Assembly: GCA_009667805.1 (NCBI GenBank)
Contig: CM019067.1
Coordinates: forward strand, 163,171,073-163,235,072
DNA length: 64,000 nucleotides
Reading direction: 5' to 3'
From: Leptobrachium leishanense
Lineage: Eukaryota > Chordata > Amphibia > Anura > Megophryidae
The position numbers were made by a program, and so were the translations under genes. Shown piece by piece: positions 11,810 to 23,430 of this stretch; within the stretch, counting starts at the first letter, position 1, and every line of letters begins with the position of its first letter. The notes beneath the pieces are model-generated. The model had not been told where the DNA came from. It was given only the letters and a program-made list of their open reading frames with translations, and made no database searches.

Positions 11810-13405
11810 CAGTTGTGTTCAAAATTATTCAACCCCCACTGAAATTGAGTGTTTTGGCCAGTTTGACATTGATTTTGGTCATTCAGTCACCTTGCTTACA
11901 ATTAAATCAAAGAGGCACGTGTAGGTCAGACAAATATAACATAACATTTATAAAGAAATAACCACAAATGTCTTTTCTGTGCTCACATCATTATCAGTTT
12001 TATTCAACCCCCAAGTGACATTCAATCTTAGTACTTAGTACAACATCCTTTTACAGTTATAACAGCTTTTAAACGTGAAGCATAGCTTGACACAAGTGTC
12101 TTGCAGCGATCTACGGGTATCTTCGCCCATTCGTCATGGCAAAAGCCTCCAGTTCAGTCACATTCTTAGGCTTGCGCACTGCAACTGCTTTCTTTAAGTC
12201 CCACCAGAGGTTCTCAATCAGATTTAAGTCAGGTGACTGTGATGGCCACTCCAAAATGTTCCAGCCTTTAATCTGCAACCATGCTCTAGTGGACTTGGAG
12301 GTATGCTTGGGATCATTGTCCTGTTGAAAGGTCCAACGTCTCCCAAGCCTCAGGTTTGTGACGGACTGCATCACATTGTCATCCAATATCTCCTGGTACT
12401 GAAGAGAATTCATGGTACCTTGCACACGCTGAAGCTTCCCTGTACCTGCAGAAGCAAAACAGCCCCAAAGCATGATTGACCCCCAAGGTGTTCTTTTCTT
12501 CATAGGCCTTGTTCTTCCTCCTCCAAACATAGCGTTGATCCATGGGCCCAAACAGTTCTAATTTTGTTTCATCAGTCCACAGAATACTATCCCAAAACTT
12601 CTGTGGTTTGTCCACATGACTTTTGGCATACTGCAGTCGACTCTTCTTATTCTTTGGAGACAGCAAGGGGGTGCGCCTGGGAGTTCTGGCATGGAGGCCT
12701 TCATTACGCAGTGTGCACCGTATTGTCTTAGCTGAAACTTCAGGACCCACATCTGACAAATCTTTTCTCAGTTCCTCAGCAGTCACACGGGGACTTTTCT
12801 CCACTCTACGCTTCAGGTAGCGCACAGCAGCCAAAGTCAGCATCTTCTTTCTGCCACAACCAGGTAGCGTTTCAACAGTGCCCTTTGCCTTGAATTTGCG
12901 AATGATGCTACCTATGGTCTCTCTTGGTATGTTTAACATATTTGCAATCTTCTTATAGCCATTGCCCTTCCTGTGAAGAGTAATCACCTCTTCTCTTGTC
13001 TTCCTGGACCATTCTCTTGACTTCACCATGTTTGTAACCACACCAGTAAATGCCTAGAAGGAGCTGAGTATCACAGTCATTTTAAAGCTGCCTAATTGTT
13101 GCTTATTATGCTTTATTGCTGCTCCGTGACATCCACAGGTGTTTTCAATACCTGATTGAAAACACTTGAATGAACCTCTGTTCTTCATAGTGGTAGTCTT
13201 TAAGGGGTTGAATAATTGTGTCAATGAAGAATTCACAAAAGAAACATTTACTACTGTATTACAAAACCAATTGATGTCATTTTAGTTGCATATGATTCTT
13301 TAAAAAGTCTTTGTAGGATTTCATTCTGAATACAATTACAAATGTACACTAAATTCCCTAAAACCCTTTACAGCATTGGGGGTTGAATCATTTTGAACAC
13401 AACTG
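11810..13405 (-). mobile_element. Tc1/mariner element, copy C
   Basis: A 1596-bp element with the same ends as copy A (CAGTTGTGTTCAAAATTATT and its inverse, one mismatch on the right). It is flanked by TA at 11808-11809 and 13406-13407. Interior identity to copy A is very high. Its right edge overlaps the target duplication of the neighbouring hAT. Confidence 0.94.
12030..13041 (-). pseudogene. Tc1 transposase pseudogene, copy C
   Basis: Starts at ATG 13039-13041 and reads intact through the DNA-binding region and the first catalytic Asp (LWTDETKLEL). A 20-base deletion relative to copy A at about 12484-12485 then shifts the frame and removes the TVKHGGG segment. The remainder, in another frame (12111-12551), holds FQQDNDPKHT and DLNLIEN, so Asp and Glu of the DDE triad survive. 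A change near 12125-12140 shifts the frame again near the C-terminus, so the lower limit is approximate. The deletion differs from the lesions in copy A: the two copies died independently. Confidence 0.9.
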
Positions 13406-13929
13406 TAATTGTAGGGATGAGCCGAACACCCCCCAAGTTCGGTTCGGGCCCGAACCCGAACTTCCCATTTGTTCGGGTCCGAACCCGAACCCGAACCCGA
13501 ACCCCCATGCAAGTCAAGGGGGCTGAAAATTTGGTTTTTTAGAGTGCCCTCCAAGAGGGCATATATGCTACATATTTGCCATAAAAGGTGTATGGGGGTC
13601 CGGGTAGTGCCCTGGGGGACAGGAAACACGGACAAAAAGTAAAAAGAAAAACGTTTTTAAAGGGAGAGTGAGTTTTCCATGAAATAAGGGTTAAAAATAA
13701 AAACGAAAAATTCCTTCAAATATCGTGCCTAGAAGGTCCCCATAACCTGCCCGTGAAGTGGCGGATTTCAAAGGATGTATAGAAATATTTAAAAACCAAA
13801 AAAATGACATTTCAAATGATGGCAAATGCTTTTCCTTTAATCTATCCATAAACAACTGCTTGAGGCGGCAGTCTGTAAGAAAAGAGGAGACATTTTCGGA
13901 CACGCAGAAAAAGTTTACTGATTTTTTGG

Positions 13930-14275
13930 CAGTGAAAAGCAGGAGAATGACTGGAGAATGGAAAATTCTAGACCAAATAGCCGATTTGGAAAGTGAGAAA
14001 AATGGGACCCTAGCCTTATCTCACTTTCCAAATCGGCTATTTGGTCCAGATTGTTCTCTTTTCCTGCCATTCTCCTGGTTTTCACCGTTCTCTGAACAAC
14101 CCTGAGAGAGAGGTGAAAGCCAGGAGAACTGGCAAGAGAAGAGAACAATCTAGACCAAATAGCCGATTTGGAAAGTGAGATAAATGGGAGAATTTTTCTG
14201 GTTTGGCTATTTTGACCTAGAATTTTCCATTCTCCAGTCATTCTCCTGAGTTTCACCTTTCTCTGAATAACCCTG
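13930..14275. mobile_element. Fold-back MITE, TTATTCA family
   Basis: Long imperfect palindromes built from GGTGAAAAGCAGGAGAATG, GACCAAATAGCCGATTTGG and their inverses, ending in CTGAATAACCCTG at 14275. The left arm begins inside the hAT at about 13930 without a full terminal repeat. A 10-base scrap, GACCCTAGCC (14006-14015), at the centre of one palindrome matches the end of the Harbinger MITE at 14372-14797. No coding. Confidence 0.65.
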
Positions 14276-14276
14276 T

Positions 14277-15057
14277 CAGGGTTATTCAAAGAGCGGTGAA
14301 GAGCAGGAGAATGAGTGGAGAATGGACAATTCTAGGTCAAGATATCCAAACCAGAAAAATTCTCCCATTTAGGCTAGGGTCAGACTAGCGAATTTTTAAC
14401 GTGCGTTTAGGCGCACTTAATCACGGCCGCACTAGCTGCAAATGACGGGCAATGACGGCCAATATACGAAGTACGATCGCACGAAAGTCCAACTGCGCAA
14501 CGCAAGTGGAAAATGAATGCATTTTTTCGAGAACGCAGAACCGCTAGTACGGATGTACAGAGTGCGCTGCGTCCACTAGCGGCGTGTGTGCGTGATTTGG
14601 AGAAGTCAGACCCTGCTCATGTCCGGCCAACATAACGTCGAGACACCCAAAGTTTCCTGGTTTGGATCCGTAAAAAATCACCCACAAAAATGCGCATCGT
14701 ATGACCGTTTTGGCACAATCCGTGAAAAAATACGGCAATGCGTTCGGACGCACTTTTTGACGGTCGCTGCGAAAAATGCGTTAGTCTGACCCTAGCCTTA
14801 TCTCACTTTCCAAATCGGCTATTTGGTCCAGATTGTTCTCTTTTCCTGCCATTCTCCTGGTTTTCAGCTATCTCTGAACAACCCCGAGAGAGAGGTGAAA
14901 GCCAGGAGAACTGGCAGGAGAAGAGAACAATCTAGACCAAATAGCCAATTTGGAAAGTGAGTTAAATGGGAGAATTTTTCTGGTTTGGCTATTTTGACCT
15001 AGAATTTTCACTTCTCCAGTTATTCTCCTGCTTTTCACCGCTCTCTGAATAAGCCTG
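14277..15057. mobile_element. Fold-back MITE, TTATTCA family, split by Harbinger MITE
   Basis: Starts CAGGGTTATTCAAAGAGCGG and ends CTCTCTGAATAAGCCTG, so the termini are inverted repeats. It abuts the previous MITE with one base between. Both arms repeat the same GAGAATG and CAAATAGCC words. Interrupted at 14372-14797. Confidence 0.7.
14372..14797. mobile_element. PIF/Harbinger-like MITE, copy 1
   Basis: A 426-bp element with ends GGCTAGGGTCAGAC and GTCTGACCCTAGCC, flanked by a TTA duplication (14369-14371, 14798-14800). The uninterrupted sibling arm nearby reads CCCATTTATCTCAC, giving the exact empty site. A second copy is at 27453-27879. TTA duplication plus G-rich ends is the PIF/Harbinger pattern. 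The interior is rich in GCGTTCG-type words and has no transposase. Confidence 0.87.
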
Positions 15058-15119
15058 TGAATGTTTAATCCCGAGGTGAAAAATAACATTGCTTTAGATT
15101 TTTTTCAAATACCAGTTAA

Positions 15120-16300
15120 CCACTTGGCTGCTATGGACTCGCTCAGCGCGTCCAGCCAAGTGGTTCTCCTGTGCTATGGACGCGCTGAGCGCGTCCATGC
15201 ACAGGAGGCAGCAATCCACCGGCAGCAATCGCTTGGATGTCAGCCCAGCACTCCGGGACCCCGGCGGGGCGATTAGATGTCATCACGGCGGCACGATGAC
15301 ATCTAATTCAGGCGCCCCCCCCCCACATGTACGGAGGAAGCGCCTGAAAGGGAGGGGGAGGTCCTTCGGACCTCTCTCCCTCCCGATCGCCAGGGGGCAG
15401 AGGGTTAATCCAGGCACCGTTTGGAAGGGCACAGCCTGCCCTTCCAAACGGTGGCTGTGATTAACCCCTGGGGAGCCGGATCACGAATCGGCGTTGAAAA
15501 GCGCCGGATCGTGATCCTCTCCTGGAGCTGGCCGACATCTTGGATGTTGGCCAAGCCTCCAGGAACTCCCCCTGAGGACTGGCGTTATCATGCATAGCAC
15601 GATGACGCCAGTCCTGGAGTTAACCCTAGCTGCCACCAACGGTGGAGATAGGGGGTTCATTGGAACCCCCTATCTCCAGATCCGTGGCAGCTAAGGGTTA
15701 ATGTTTGATATCGTTGGATCGGCCAGAGCATGGCCTTTCCAAGGATACTAAACATGAGCATGGAAAATGATTTTTTTAAAAAATAAAAAATAAAAATTAA
15801 AAAAATAAAAATATTTTTTTTAAAAAATTCTAAAAAATAATTAAACAAGTTTTTTTGTTTGTTTTTGTTTTGTTAATGCAGCAATATTGTTCCCATTTCA
15901 ATTATAATGTGAACAATAATGCTGCACTTACGATTTTTGTATGCGGTGCGTTTGTTAAAAAAAGCAAAATTTTCCCCAAAAAAAAAATGTAACGAGACCC
16001 CATTTCTAATTTTTTTAACAAGCACACCCCATACAAAATATAACCGCAAACGATCGCATGTTAAAATGTGAAAAAAAATCGAATTTTATTGCATTTTTTG
16101 TTATAATATACAGACATGACATAACGTATACATATAAAAATGACATATTATGAATCTGCCAAGTCTGCCGGAAAGAACGATATATAATATGTCTGGGTCA
16201 TCTATCAAAATATGGCTACAAAACGCGGTTAAACATGATGAGCGAAAGCGGTAAAAATGACCTCAACACAGAGGTGTGAAAAGCTTCAGCAGTGAAAGGG
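15120..16300. mobile_element. piggyBac-like non-autonomous element, copy 1
   Basis: An 1181-bp element flanked by TTAA (15116-15119, 16301-16304). Ends are CCACTTGGCTGC and GCAGTGAAAGGG, the latter being the inverse of CCCTTTCACTGC. TTAA target plus C-rich ends of this kind fits piggyBac. The left third is GC-rich with many perfect hairpins, among them GGACGCGCTGAGCGCGTCC near 15178. The right part is AT-rich. No transposase is present. Siblings lie at 50240-51407 and 63233 onward. Confidence 0.85.
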
Positions 16301-16733
16301 TTAAATGCAGCATATTAGGATGTTTTAGGAGGGAAATTAATTCTCAAATCTCAATCAGAAACAGACACCACCCCACCCCCTCACTATATTGTACAATGTA
16401 TCAAATTGATTACCAGACTGAAAACACCTGGTGTTATGCCCGTTTGTGAACAGAGGTCATTTAGAGTTGATAATCTTTCCACGTACACATTAGTTTTTAA
16501 TTCAATATCTAATAAACCGTTGCTTATAATATTCTGCAGTAAAGAGTCTCTTTATTTCTAGATTTTTTAGTATTTTTTTAAGCATTTTCTCTACTTTTTT
16601 CAAAATTTCTTTTTTTTTTAGAACCCGAACCGAACACGCCCAAAAAGTTCAAAATTCGCGAACTTTCGAACTGCCAAAGTTCGGGTCGAACTCCGAACCA
16701 TCCCAACCCGAACAGCTCATCCCTATGTAATTG

Positions 16734-17796
16734 TCTGTAAGAAATATATTGTTTTATTTTGCACATACCATTTAATAGGTGTAAGGAAAAGATACTTCAT
16801 ACTTTCCAGCATCTGTGTACTCATTTATTTATTTCTTTTAGAAGGACTGCGCTGGATATTGCATGATGAATGGAAATGGTGACTGATATGATGATTTTTC
16901 TTTCAACCTTTTTTTAAAACCAACACCATTAACTTTGCAGATATTATTCCTTCCAATAACACTTACTGAACCTCTTATAGTTTAATTATTCTTTAATAAA
17001 CCTGCAGCATTGTTCACTTTGAAAACTCTGTCATTCTCTTTTTCAGTTTCAGCGTTTGAATAGTCTGTCAAAGGAAGCTTTTTTTTCCTTCAAATATTGA
17101 AACATCACCTTTTATTGTTCAACTCAATTTTCTTTCATAAATTCATTTTTGTATATTACCATAACAGATCGTTCAATACATTGTAAGCAGTCTATACACT
17201 ATAAATATTTTATACGCTTTATTTTATAGGTAATGATTTTATAGCAATATTTATTTAAAATAATGTGGATGACAATTGATTTATAATAATATTGGTTTTC
17301 CGAGTCAGAGTAAATTTGATATTGTTTCAATCATTTTTTTTTCATGTTTTAATTACAATGAAGCGACATTTAGTTACAGTACAATAATCTGGATTACACT
17401 GGTAAATGTCTCATAACTGATACATTTTCTAATTTATAATTATTATTTGCAATTTTCTTTTGTCTATAGAGATTATTACAATTTGTTTGCATTCTCTCTG
17501 TGCTTTACTCCAGCAAGTACTTGATATGAACTCTACCCTTGCTGGGTTTTGAGTGGTGCATGAATGTGTCATTAAATGTAAATTTAATAGAGGGAAACTT
17601 TGATGTCCATATTATCAAATACATGCATGGATCTGTACAGCCAAACTCTGTTGCTTCCCTTGTTTTATATCTCAGGAGAGCATTTGTTGAAGTGTTTTAT
17701 TAAGAAGGTATTTTAGGTACCTTCACCAAAATTGCAGAAATGACAGTTTGAAAGTATTATAGGTTGGCACATGCGTAGAGGTATTTTAAAGATACA
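16734..17796. other. AT-rich unique DNA, no gene seen
   Basis: No open frame with protein character, no terminal repeats and no tandem array found. T-runs and AT-rich words only. Confidence 0.6.
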
Positions 17797-17978
17797 CAAG
17801 TTTATTCAATAAAGGTGAAACTCAGGAGAATTGGCAGGAGTAGTGAAAAATCCAGATCAAAATAGCCAAACCAGAAAAATTTTACTTTTTATCTCACTTT
17901 CCAAACCGGCTATTTGGTCTAGATTGTTCTCTTATCCTGCCAATTCTCTCAAGTTTCACCTTTTAGTGAATAAACCTG
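17797..17978. mobile_element. Short fold-back MITE, TTATTCA family
   Basis: A 182-bp element with ends CAAGTTTATTCA and TGAATAAACCTG and arms carrying the same AGCCAAACCAGAAAAATT and CAAACCGGCTATTTGG words as the MITEs near 14 kb. ACA stands directly outside on both sides (17794-17796, 17979-17981), a possible 3-bp target duplication. Confidence 0.7.
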
Positions 17979-18167
17979 ACAGTGATGCAGGCAGAGACAA
18001 TTTTATTTTGTTTCATTAGTGGCCGTGAAAGTAACACATTAAACTAGGATTACAGGTAGGCAGGCTTACATTTTAAAGGAAATGTAGTAAATTAGTTGCT
18101 TGGACAGAATCTCCATAATAATAGATAGATCTCTCTAATATGTACATAGTTATGATCAAATATTTAA

Positions 18168-18440
18168 CCCTTTCCTGCCACAAGGCTTACTATGCCATCT
18201 ATGCGGCAGATGGGCCGTATAGTAAACCCCGCTGACTTCAATGGGTCTCCTCCACCATTCACAACTGCAAGATAGCATGGTTCAGGCCTTCCCCCAGCAG
18301 CCAAGGATACACAACGCATGTGTGCTGCATTAGTGGGCCAAAGGAGGGTCCGGCGCAGCAGTCAGCTAGTGGGGCGTACTAGTACACCCTTGCTGGCGTT
18401 AAAGCCCTCTGCCAGGCACCACCTGCCTGACATGAAAGGG
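18168..18440. mobile_element. Small piggyBac-like MITE
   Basis: Left end CCCTTTCCTGCC preceded by TTAA (18164-18167). Right end CATGAAAGGG followed by TGAA, a TTAA with one change. 273 bp, non-coding. The ends resemble those of the larger piggyBac-like elements in the window, but the interior differs. Confidence 0.5.
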
Positions 18441-18605
18441 TGAAGATGAAGATTTGATATTAGGACAATTTGTAAAACATTTTTTACACCACTATTATTT
18501 TCTCATATTCTTCTGATTTGGCACCTCTAAGGATAATGTTGCATTTCACCAATAGGCTTTACGTCCATATTTATGTTGCTGTTGCAGGGATGTGCAGTCA
18601 GGGGT

Positions 18606-18632
18606 GGCAGGTGAGGCAGGGCCTCACCTGCC
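18606..18632. repeat. 12-bp perfect hairpin in a hAT-like flank
   Basis: GGCAGGTGAGGC and its exact inverse GCCTCACCTGCC are separated by three bases. The preceding CAGGGATGTGCAGTCAGG resembles a hAT left end, but I could not find the matching right end. The Gypsy element inserted 56 bp downstream of this hairpin. Confidence 0.55.
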
Positions 18633-18688
18633 ATTAATTAGTGATCACTGTGATGATGAATAATAAAATAAAACTTATACTCACCTGC

Positions 18689-19208
18689 TGTCAGGACTCA
18701 CCTCAGACTGGAACCACATGGAGGGGGAAGACACTGACTGGGAGACACAGCCCCAGCGTCGGTAGAAGGAACAGGATACAACGTGGTTTCCCCAGCACAG
18801 CAACCAGGCCCTGCTCCGCCTCTGTTTGAGGAGTTCCCCCACAGGGATTGGACAGGGAGGTGATGAAAGCGGCTGGGAGGCTGGGCCATGAGTCTATGAC
18901 CTCAGCATGATTGACTGGGGTTCCCTGTCTCCTGAGTCACACTCCACCTCCCGAGGGGGTGGACCAAGGAGGCGGGGCTCTGACTATATAAACCAGTAAC
19001 ACAATCATATTATTGCTTAGTTGTTGTCTAACCTTCCTATAGACACAAGCAAGCTCCATAGTTCTTATCTGGGACCTGACCCTTCTTCATAGATCTTCAG
19101 TACCTAACCTTTGACTCCCTTCATTGACTCTTTGCCTGATTTACTGACCATGAGATTTGCCTGCCGACTAGCCCTGCATATTGAGGTTCAACCTAGAGAC
19201 TCTTGACA
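18689..19208 (+). repeat. 5' LTR of the Gypsy element
   Basis: Runs from TGTCAGG to TTGACA. A TATATAAA box at 18985-18992 probably marks the U3 promoter. It differs from the 3' LTR by scattered substitutions and a short indel near the end, so the insertion is not very recent. Confidence 0.88.
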
Positions 19209-19226
19209 ATACAACTAAGCCTGAAC

Positions 19227-20272
19227 ATGGACCTCACAGGTGTAACAGAGACTCTCAACGCCCTGACCCACCAAATGGAGGTTCTCACCCAGACCGTCAA
19301 AGGCCTCAAGACTTGGCAGGATCAACTTCGTATCCACATGAGAGAACTACAGGGAGCTCCGCCACCTTACCAAGGTCCCTTGGAACCCCACAAGCACAGA
19401 ACCAACATGCTCCAGAACCCCCGATACCGTTACCTGAACGATTCACAGGTGACCGCAGCAAGTATATTACTTTCCATACGGCCTGCCAAATTATGTTTTC
19501 CCTAAAACCTCGAACCTAACACTCTGAAGACATAAGGATTCAAACAGTCATATCACTACTTTCTGGAGAACCACAAGCCTGGGCACACCATTTACTCCTC
19601 ACAAATAGTCCTACCCTGGAGACATGGGCTTCGTTAATCACCGCCCTGAACGCACTATATGACGACCCACTACGTAAAGATACGGCCGAGCAGGCCCTAT
19701 GTGCTACCAAACAAGGTCACAGACCTGCAGAGGAGTATATCACCGAGTTTAATACCCATGCGCTTGATACTGAATGGAATGAGGCTGCACTCATCAGCCA
19801 ATACCGTCCGGGGCTGTCTGAAGCCATCAAAGACGAGCTCTCAAGAGGCGATCTACCTCACACATTAGAGGCACTTATGCAATTAACCCTAATGATCGAC
19901 CGACGTATGAGAGAGCGTCGTCTGGAAAGGAATCCATTCCCCCTTGTGACTGTACGCCGCCCTCCTCGACCACTTCCAGCTGACTCCACAGCCGTTGTCC
20001 CATATCATGGTGGGAAGATAAGAGAGGAACCAATGCAACTGGGTGCCACCAGTCGCCGTCTTCCACCTGAGGAACTCAACCGTCGCAGAACCCAGCACTT
20101 ATGCCTATACTGTGCCAGTCCCACTCCCAACCACCTTCGTGCCGCCTGCCCTGAGAGAAGCGACAGGGGAGGTAAGGACACACCATCTTTCCATCCAGAT
20201 AATTCATGTCTTTTGTCCCACTTATCCCTGCTCATCTCTTTGCAGTGGAACAATAAGACTATCTACACCTGA
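19227..20272 (+). pseudogene. Gypsy gag pseudogene
   Basis: Begins at ATG 19227 (MDLTGVTETLNALT), with a predicted helical N-terminus. The capsid-like part follows in another frame (PERFTGDRSKYITF, then SLLSGEPQAWAHHLL), typical of Sushi-type Gag. A stop follows FSLKPRT at about 19519. Translation resumes through EYITEFNTHALD to a C-terminal cysteine cluster CLYCASPTPNHLRAAC, a zinc knuckle whose middle spacing is two residues longer than usual. At least two frame changes and one stop separate the parts. Gag would form the particle and bind the RNA genome. Confidence 0.85.
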
Positions 20273-20275
20273 GCC

Positions 20276-23200
20276 ATGGTGGACTCCGGAGCCAGCGGCA
20301 ATTTTCCGGATGTTGAATATGCACGACTCATTAATGTACCGAAACAAAATAAAACCACACCTATAAATATACATATGGTTGATGGGTCATTATTACGCTC
20401 AGGAACTGTCACGTCTGAAACCCAACCCATCCACATGACGATAGGTATGGGACATACCGAACAAATAAAATTTGATTTGGTAGCAACACCCGTTTTTCCT
20501 GTCATCCTGGGTCTCCCTTGGTTACGTTTGCATGACCCTCTCATCCATTGGGGACCGGGTAAAATACGTTTCACCTCCTATTATTGCAGGACTCATTGCA
20601 CGAAGTCTCCCCAAACAGGTTTCTTTAACTCGGTCCTAGACATAAATATGCGGAAGAGCACAGTAGAGGTCCCCGAACCCTACAAAGAATATGCCGATGT
20701 CTTTGATAAACAAGGAGTTGAGATCCTACCCCCTCATCACTCCTACGACTGTCCCATCAATTTGATTCAAGGTGCGACTATCCCTTACTGTCGTTTATAC
20801 CCCCTGTCACAACCTGAATTAACGGTCTTGAAGGAGTACATTCATGAAAATCTAGAAAAGGGCTTCATACGACCATCCACATCCCCTGCAGGTGCAGGAA
20901 TCTTCTTTGTTAGTAAAAAAGATGGGGGTCTCAGACCCTGCGTAGACTACAGAGAACTAAACGATATCACAATAAAGAATGGTTATCCACTTCCGCTCAT
21001 CCCCGAATTGATGGAGCGCCTTCAGAGGGCAACCATATTTTCCAAGCTAGATCTACGAGGAGCCTACAACCTTGTATGAATAAAAATGGGCCATGAATGG
21101 AAAACAGCCTTTAGAAGCAGATATGGAAACTATGAATATCTCTTTATGCCCTACGGGCTCTGTAATGTCCCAGCTACTTTTCAACACTTTGTTAATGACA
21201 TATTTAGGGACCTACTCGACCAATATGTTGTGGCATATCTTGACAACATTCTTGTCTACTCAGAATCCATAGAGGACCATCGAGTACATATGAAAGAAGT
21301 CCTATTCAGACTCAGAAAACATCAGTTGTGTGCTAAAATCGAGAAGTGTATATTTGATTCCCAAAAGATATCATTCTTAGGTTTTATACTATCTCCAGGA
21401 CATGTACAAATGGATCCCAAAAAAATCATTGCCATCACTAAGTGGCCAACACCCGACTCCAGAAAAGAGGTCCAACGATTTTAGGTTTTTCAAATTTTTA
21501 CCGCAGATTCATACAAGATTTTTTATAAACTAGCAGGTCCACTCACGACATTAACCAGCACAAAGACAAGCTTCTGTTGGTCTCAAGAAGCAGACATTGC
21601 CTTCAGATCATTGAAAAGACGATTTTCCTCTTCACCCATTCTCTCTCTTCCGGATCCCAACCAACCCTTCTTCCTAGAGGTTGATGCCTCTGAGTATGCC
21701 ACAGGTGCCATTCTTACCCAACGTGATAAAGTCACCAATATTCTTCATCCCGTAGCATATCACTCCAAAATCATGGAAGCAGCAGAACTAAACTATGATG
21801 TAGGTGACAAGGAATTGTTGGCAATAAAAAAGGCGTTAGAAGAATGGAGACATCTATTAGAAGGTGCCCTCCATCCGGTAACCATATATACCGACCACAG
21901 GAATCTCGAATATCTGCGCTCTGCAAAAAGACTCCGTCCTCGCCAGGCCAGATGGGCCTTATTCTTCTCCAGATTCAGTTTCCACATTACTTATTGACCA
22001 GGACACAAGAACCTTAAAGCAGATACGCTTTCCCGACTACCCCCACACCTACCAAGACTCCTTGCTCTGATACCATACTCCGCACTGATAATTTTCTCTC
22101 CGCTATGACCACCACACCTTCCCACAGAGAACTACTCGAACTCTGCCATGACTCCCCATCGGCTGGTCACGGAGGCGTCAAGAAAACTGAACATCTTATA
22201 CGCAAATATGATACCTGGCCGAATATGAAGAAAGACATAGAAGAATATATGAATAGCTGTCCAACCTGTGCACGATTGAAACATACCACGAGGAAAACGT
22301 TGGGTCTCCTCCAACCCATACCAGTACCCTCTCGTCCTTGGGCAGAAATATCCGTTGACTTCATTACAGATCTCCCCCCTTCAAAAGGACATACCACTAT
22401 CATGGTAGTGGTAGATCATTTTTCTAAAATGGCCCACTTTGTAGGATGTAAAGGATTGCCTACCGCAGCACAAACCGCGACCATGTTTCACGACCACATT
22501 TTCCGCCTGCATGGCACCCCTACGTCCATCATCTCCGACCGAGGCTCGCAATTCACCTAAAGATTCTGGAAAGCCCTTTGCAAATCCCTTCATATATCCA
22601 GTCGTCTCTCAACAGCCTTCCACCCACAAACCAACGGTCAAACTGAACGTACCAATCAAACCCTTGAGCAATATTTAAGATGCTACTCCACTCAATCTCA
22701 AGACAACTGGATAGACCTCCTTACTACAGCCGAGTTCGCATATAACAGCGGATACCACTCCTCCATCAAAACCACGCCGTTTTATGCTACTTATGGATAC
22801 CACCCCGTTCTCCTACCAAGTACACCGGTTCCCAATGTCACCACTCTCCTTCGTGAACGTCAACGCTGCATACAGCGGCTTCGTCACACATTAGCACGAG
22901 CCAAAGATTCACACAAGGGTCAAGCGGACAAAAAGAGGAAGGAAGCACCGTCATACCAAGTCGGTCAAAAGGTGTGGCTTTCCTCACGCAATATACGGCT
23001 CTTATGCCCATCAAAGAAGCTAGGACCGAGATTCATAGGGCCCTATGTCATCGACAAAGTGGTTAACCCCTCTGCCGTTCGTCTCCAGCTCCCTTCAAGT
23101 TTCAAGATCCATCCTACGTTTCATGTGTCTCTTCTGAAGCCATGGACTCCTGATCCATTCCGTAAGACAACTCCTCCGCCTCCTATAACTGTCACTTCAG

Positions 23201-23430
23201 ATCCCGAATTCGAAGTCCAGGCCATAATCGATTCTCGTTGGCATGGACGTTAATTGCAATACCTCATCCAATGGAAAGGCTACGGTCTTGAGGAACGATC
23301 CTGGGAACCCGCTTCCAACCTCCGAGCTTCCCGTCTGGTCTGACGGTTCCATCTCCTTCATCCGACCAAGCCTGCACCTGGTCGCCCCCGGAGGGTCCGC
23401 TTTGGGGGGGATTATGTCAGGACTCACCTC
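20276..23430 (+). pseudogene. Gypsy pol pseudogene (PR, RT, RNase H, IN, chromodomain)
   Basis: Protease active site DSGA is at the start of the open frame (about 20281). RT shows GFIRPSTSPAGAG, DGGLRPCVDYRELN and the catalytic loop YLDN at about 21236, where YLDD is expected. RNase H begins with [14 protein letters not shown] (about 21670). Integrase has the HHCC finger, Asp in ISVDFITDLP, Asp in IISDRGSQF and Glu in NGQTERTNQTLE. A chromodomain (FEVQAIIDSRW, then YLIQWKGYG) ends it. Breaks: TGA at 21077, two small indels at about 21485-21520, a frame change between 21997 and 22105, and stops at 22558, 23251 and about 23343. Confidence 0.9.

Larger units (their letters stand above)
13404..16733. 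mobile_element. hAT-like element (TAGGGATGAGC ends) with nested insertions
   Basis: The element runs 13412-16725. Its left end TAGGGATGAGCCGAAC and right end GAACAGCTCATCCCTA are inverted repeats. The 8-bp target duplication TGTAATTG is perfect at 13404-13411 and 16726-16733. Subterminal DNA is rich in CCGAAC words. Non-coding, about 3.3 kb, of which more than 2 kb is later insertions: fold-back MITEs at 13930-15057 and a piggyBac-like element at 15120-16300. A sibling begins at 50013. Confidence 0.88.

Noticed and set aside
15176..15460. GC-rich open frame in the piggyBac-like element
   Set aside because: The frame runs through perfect hairpins, is not kept in the sibling copies, and has no transposase motifs.
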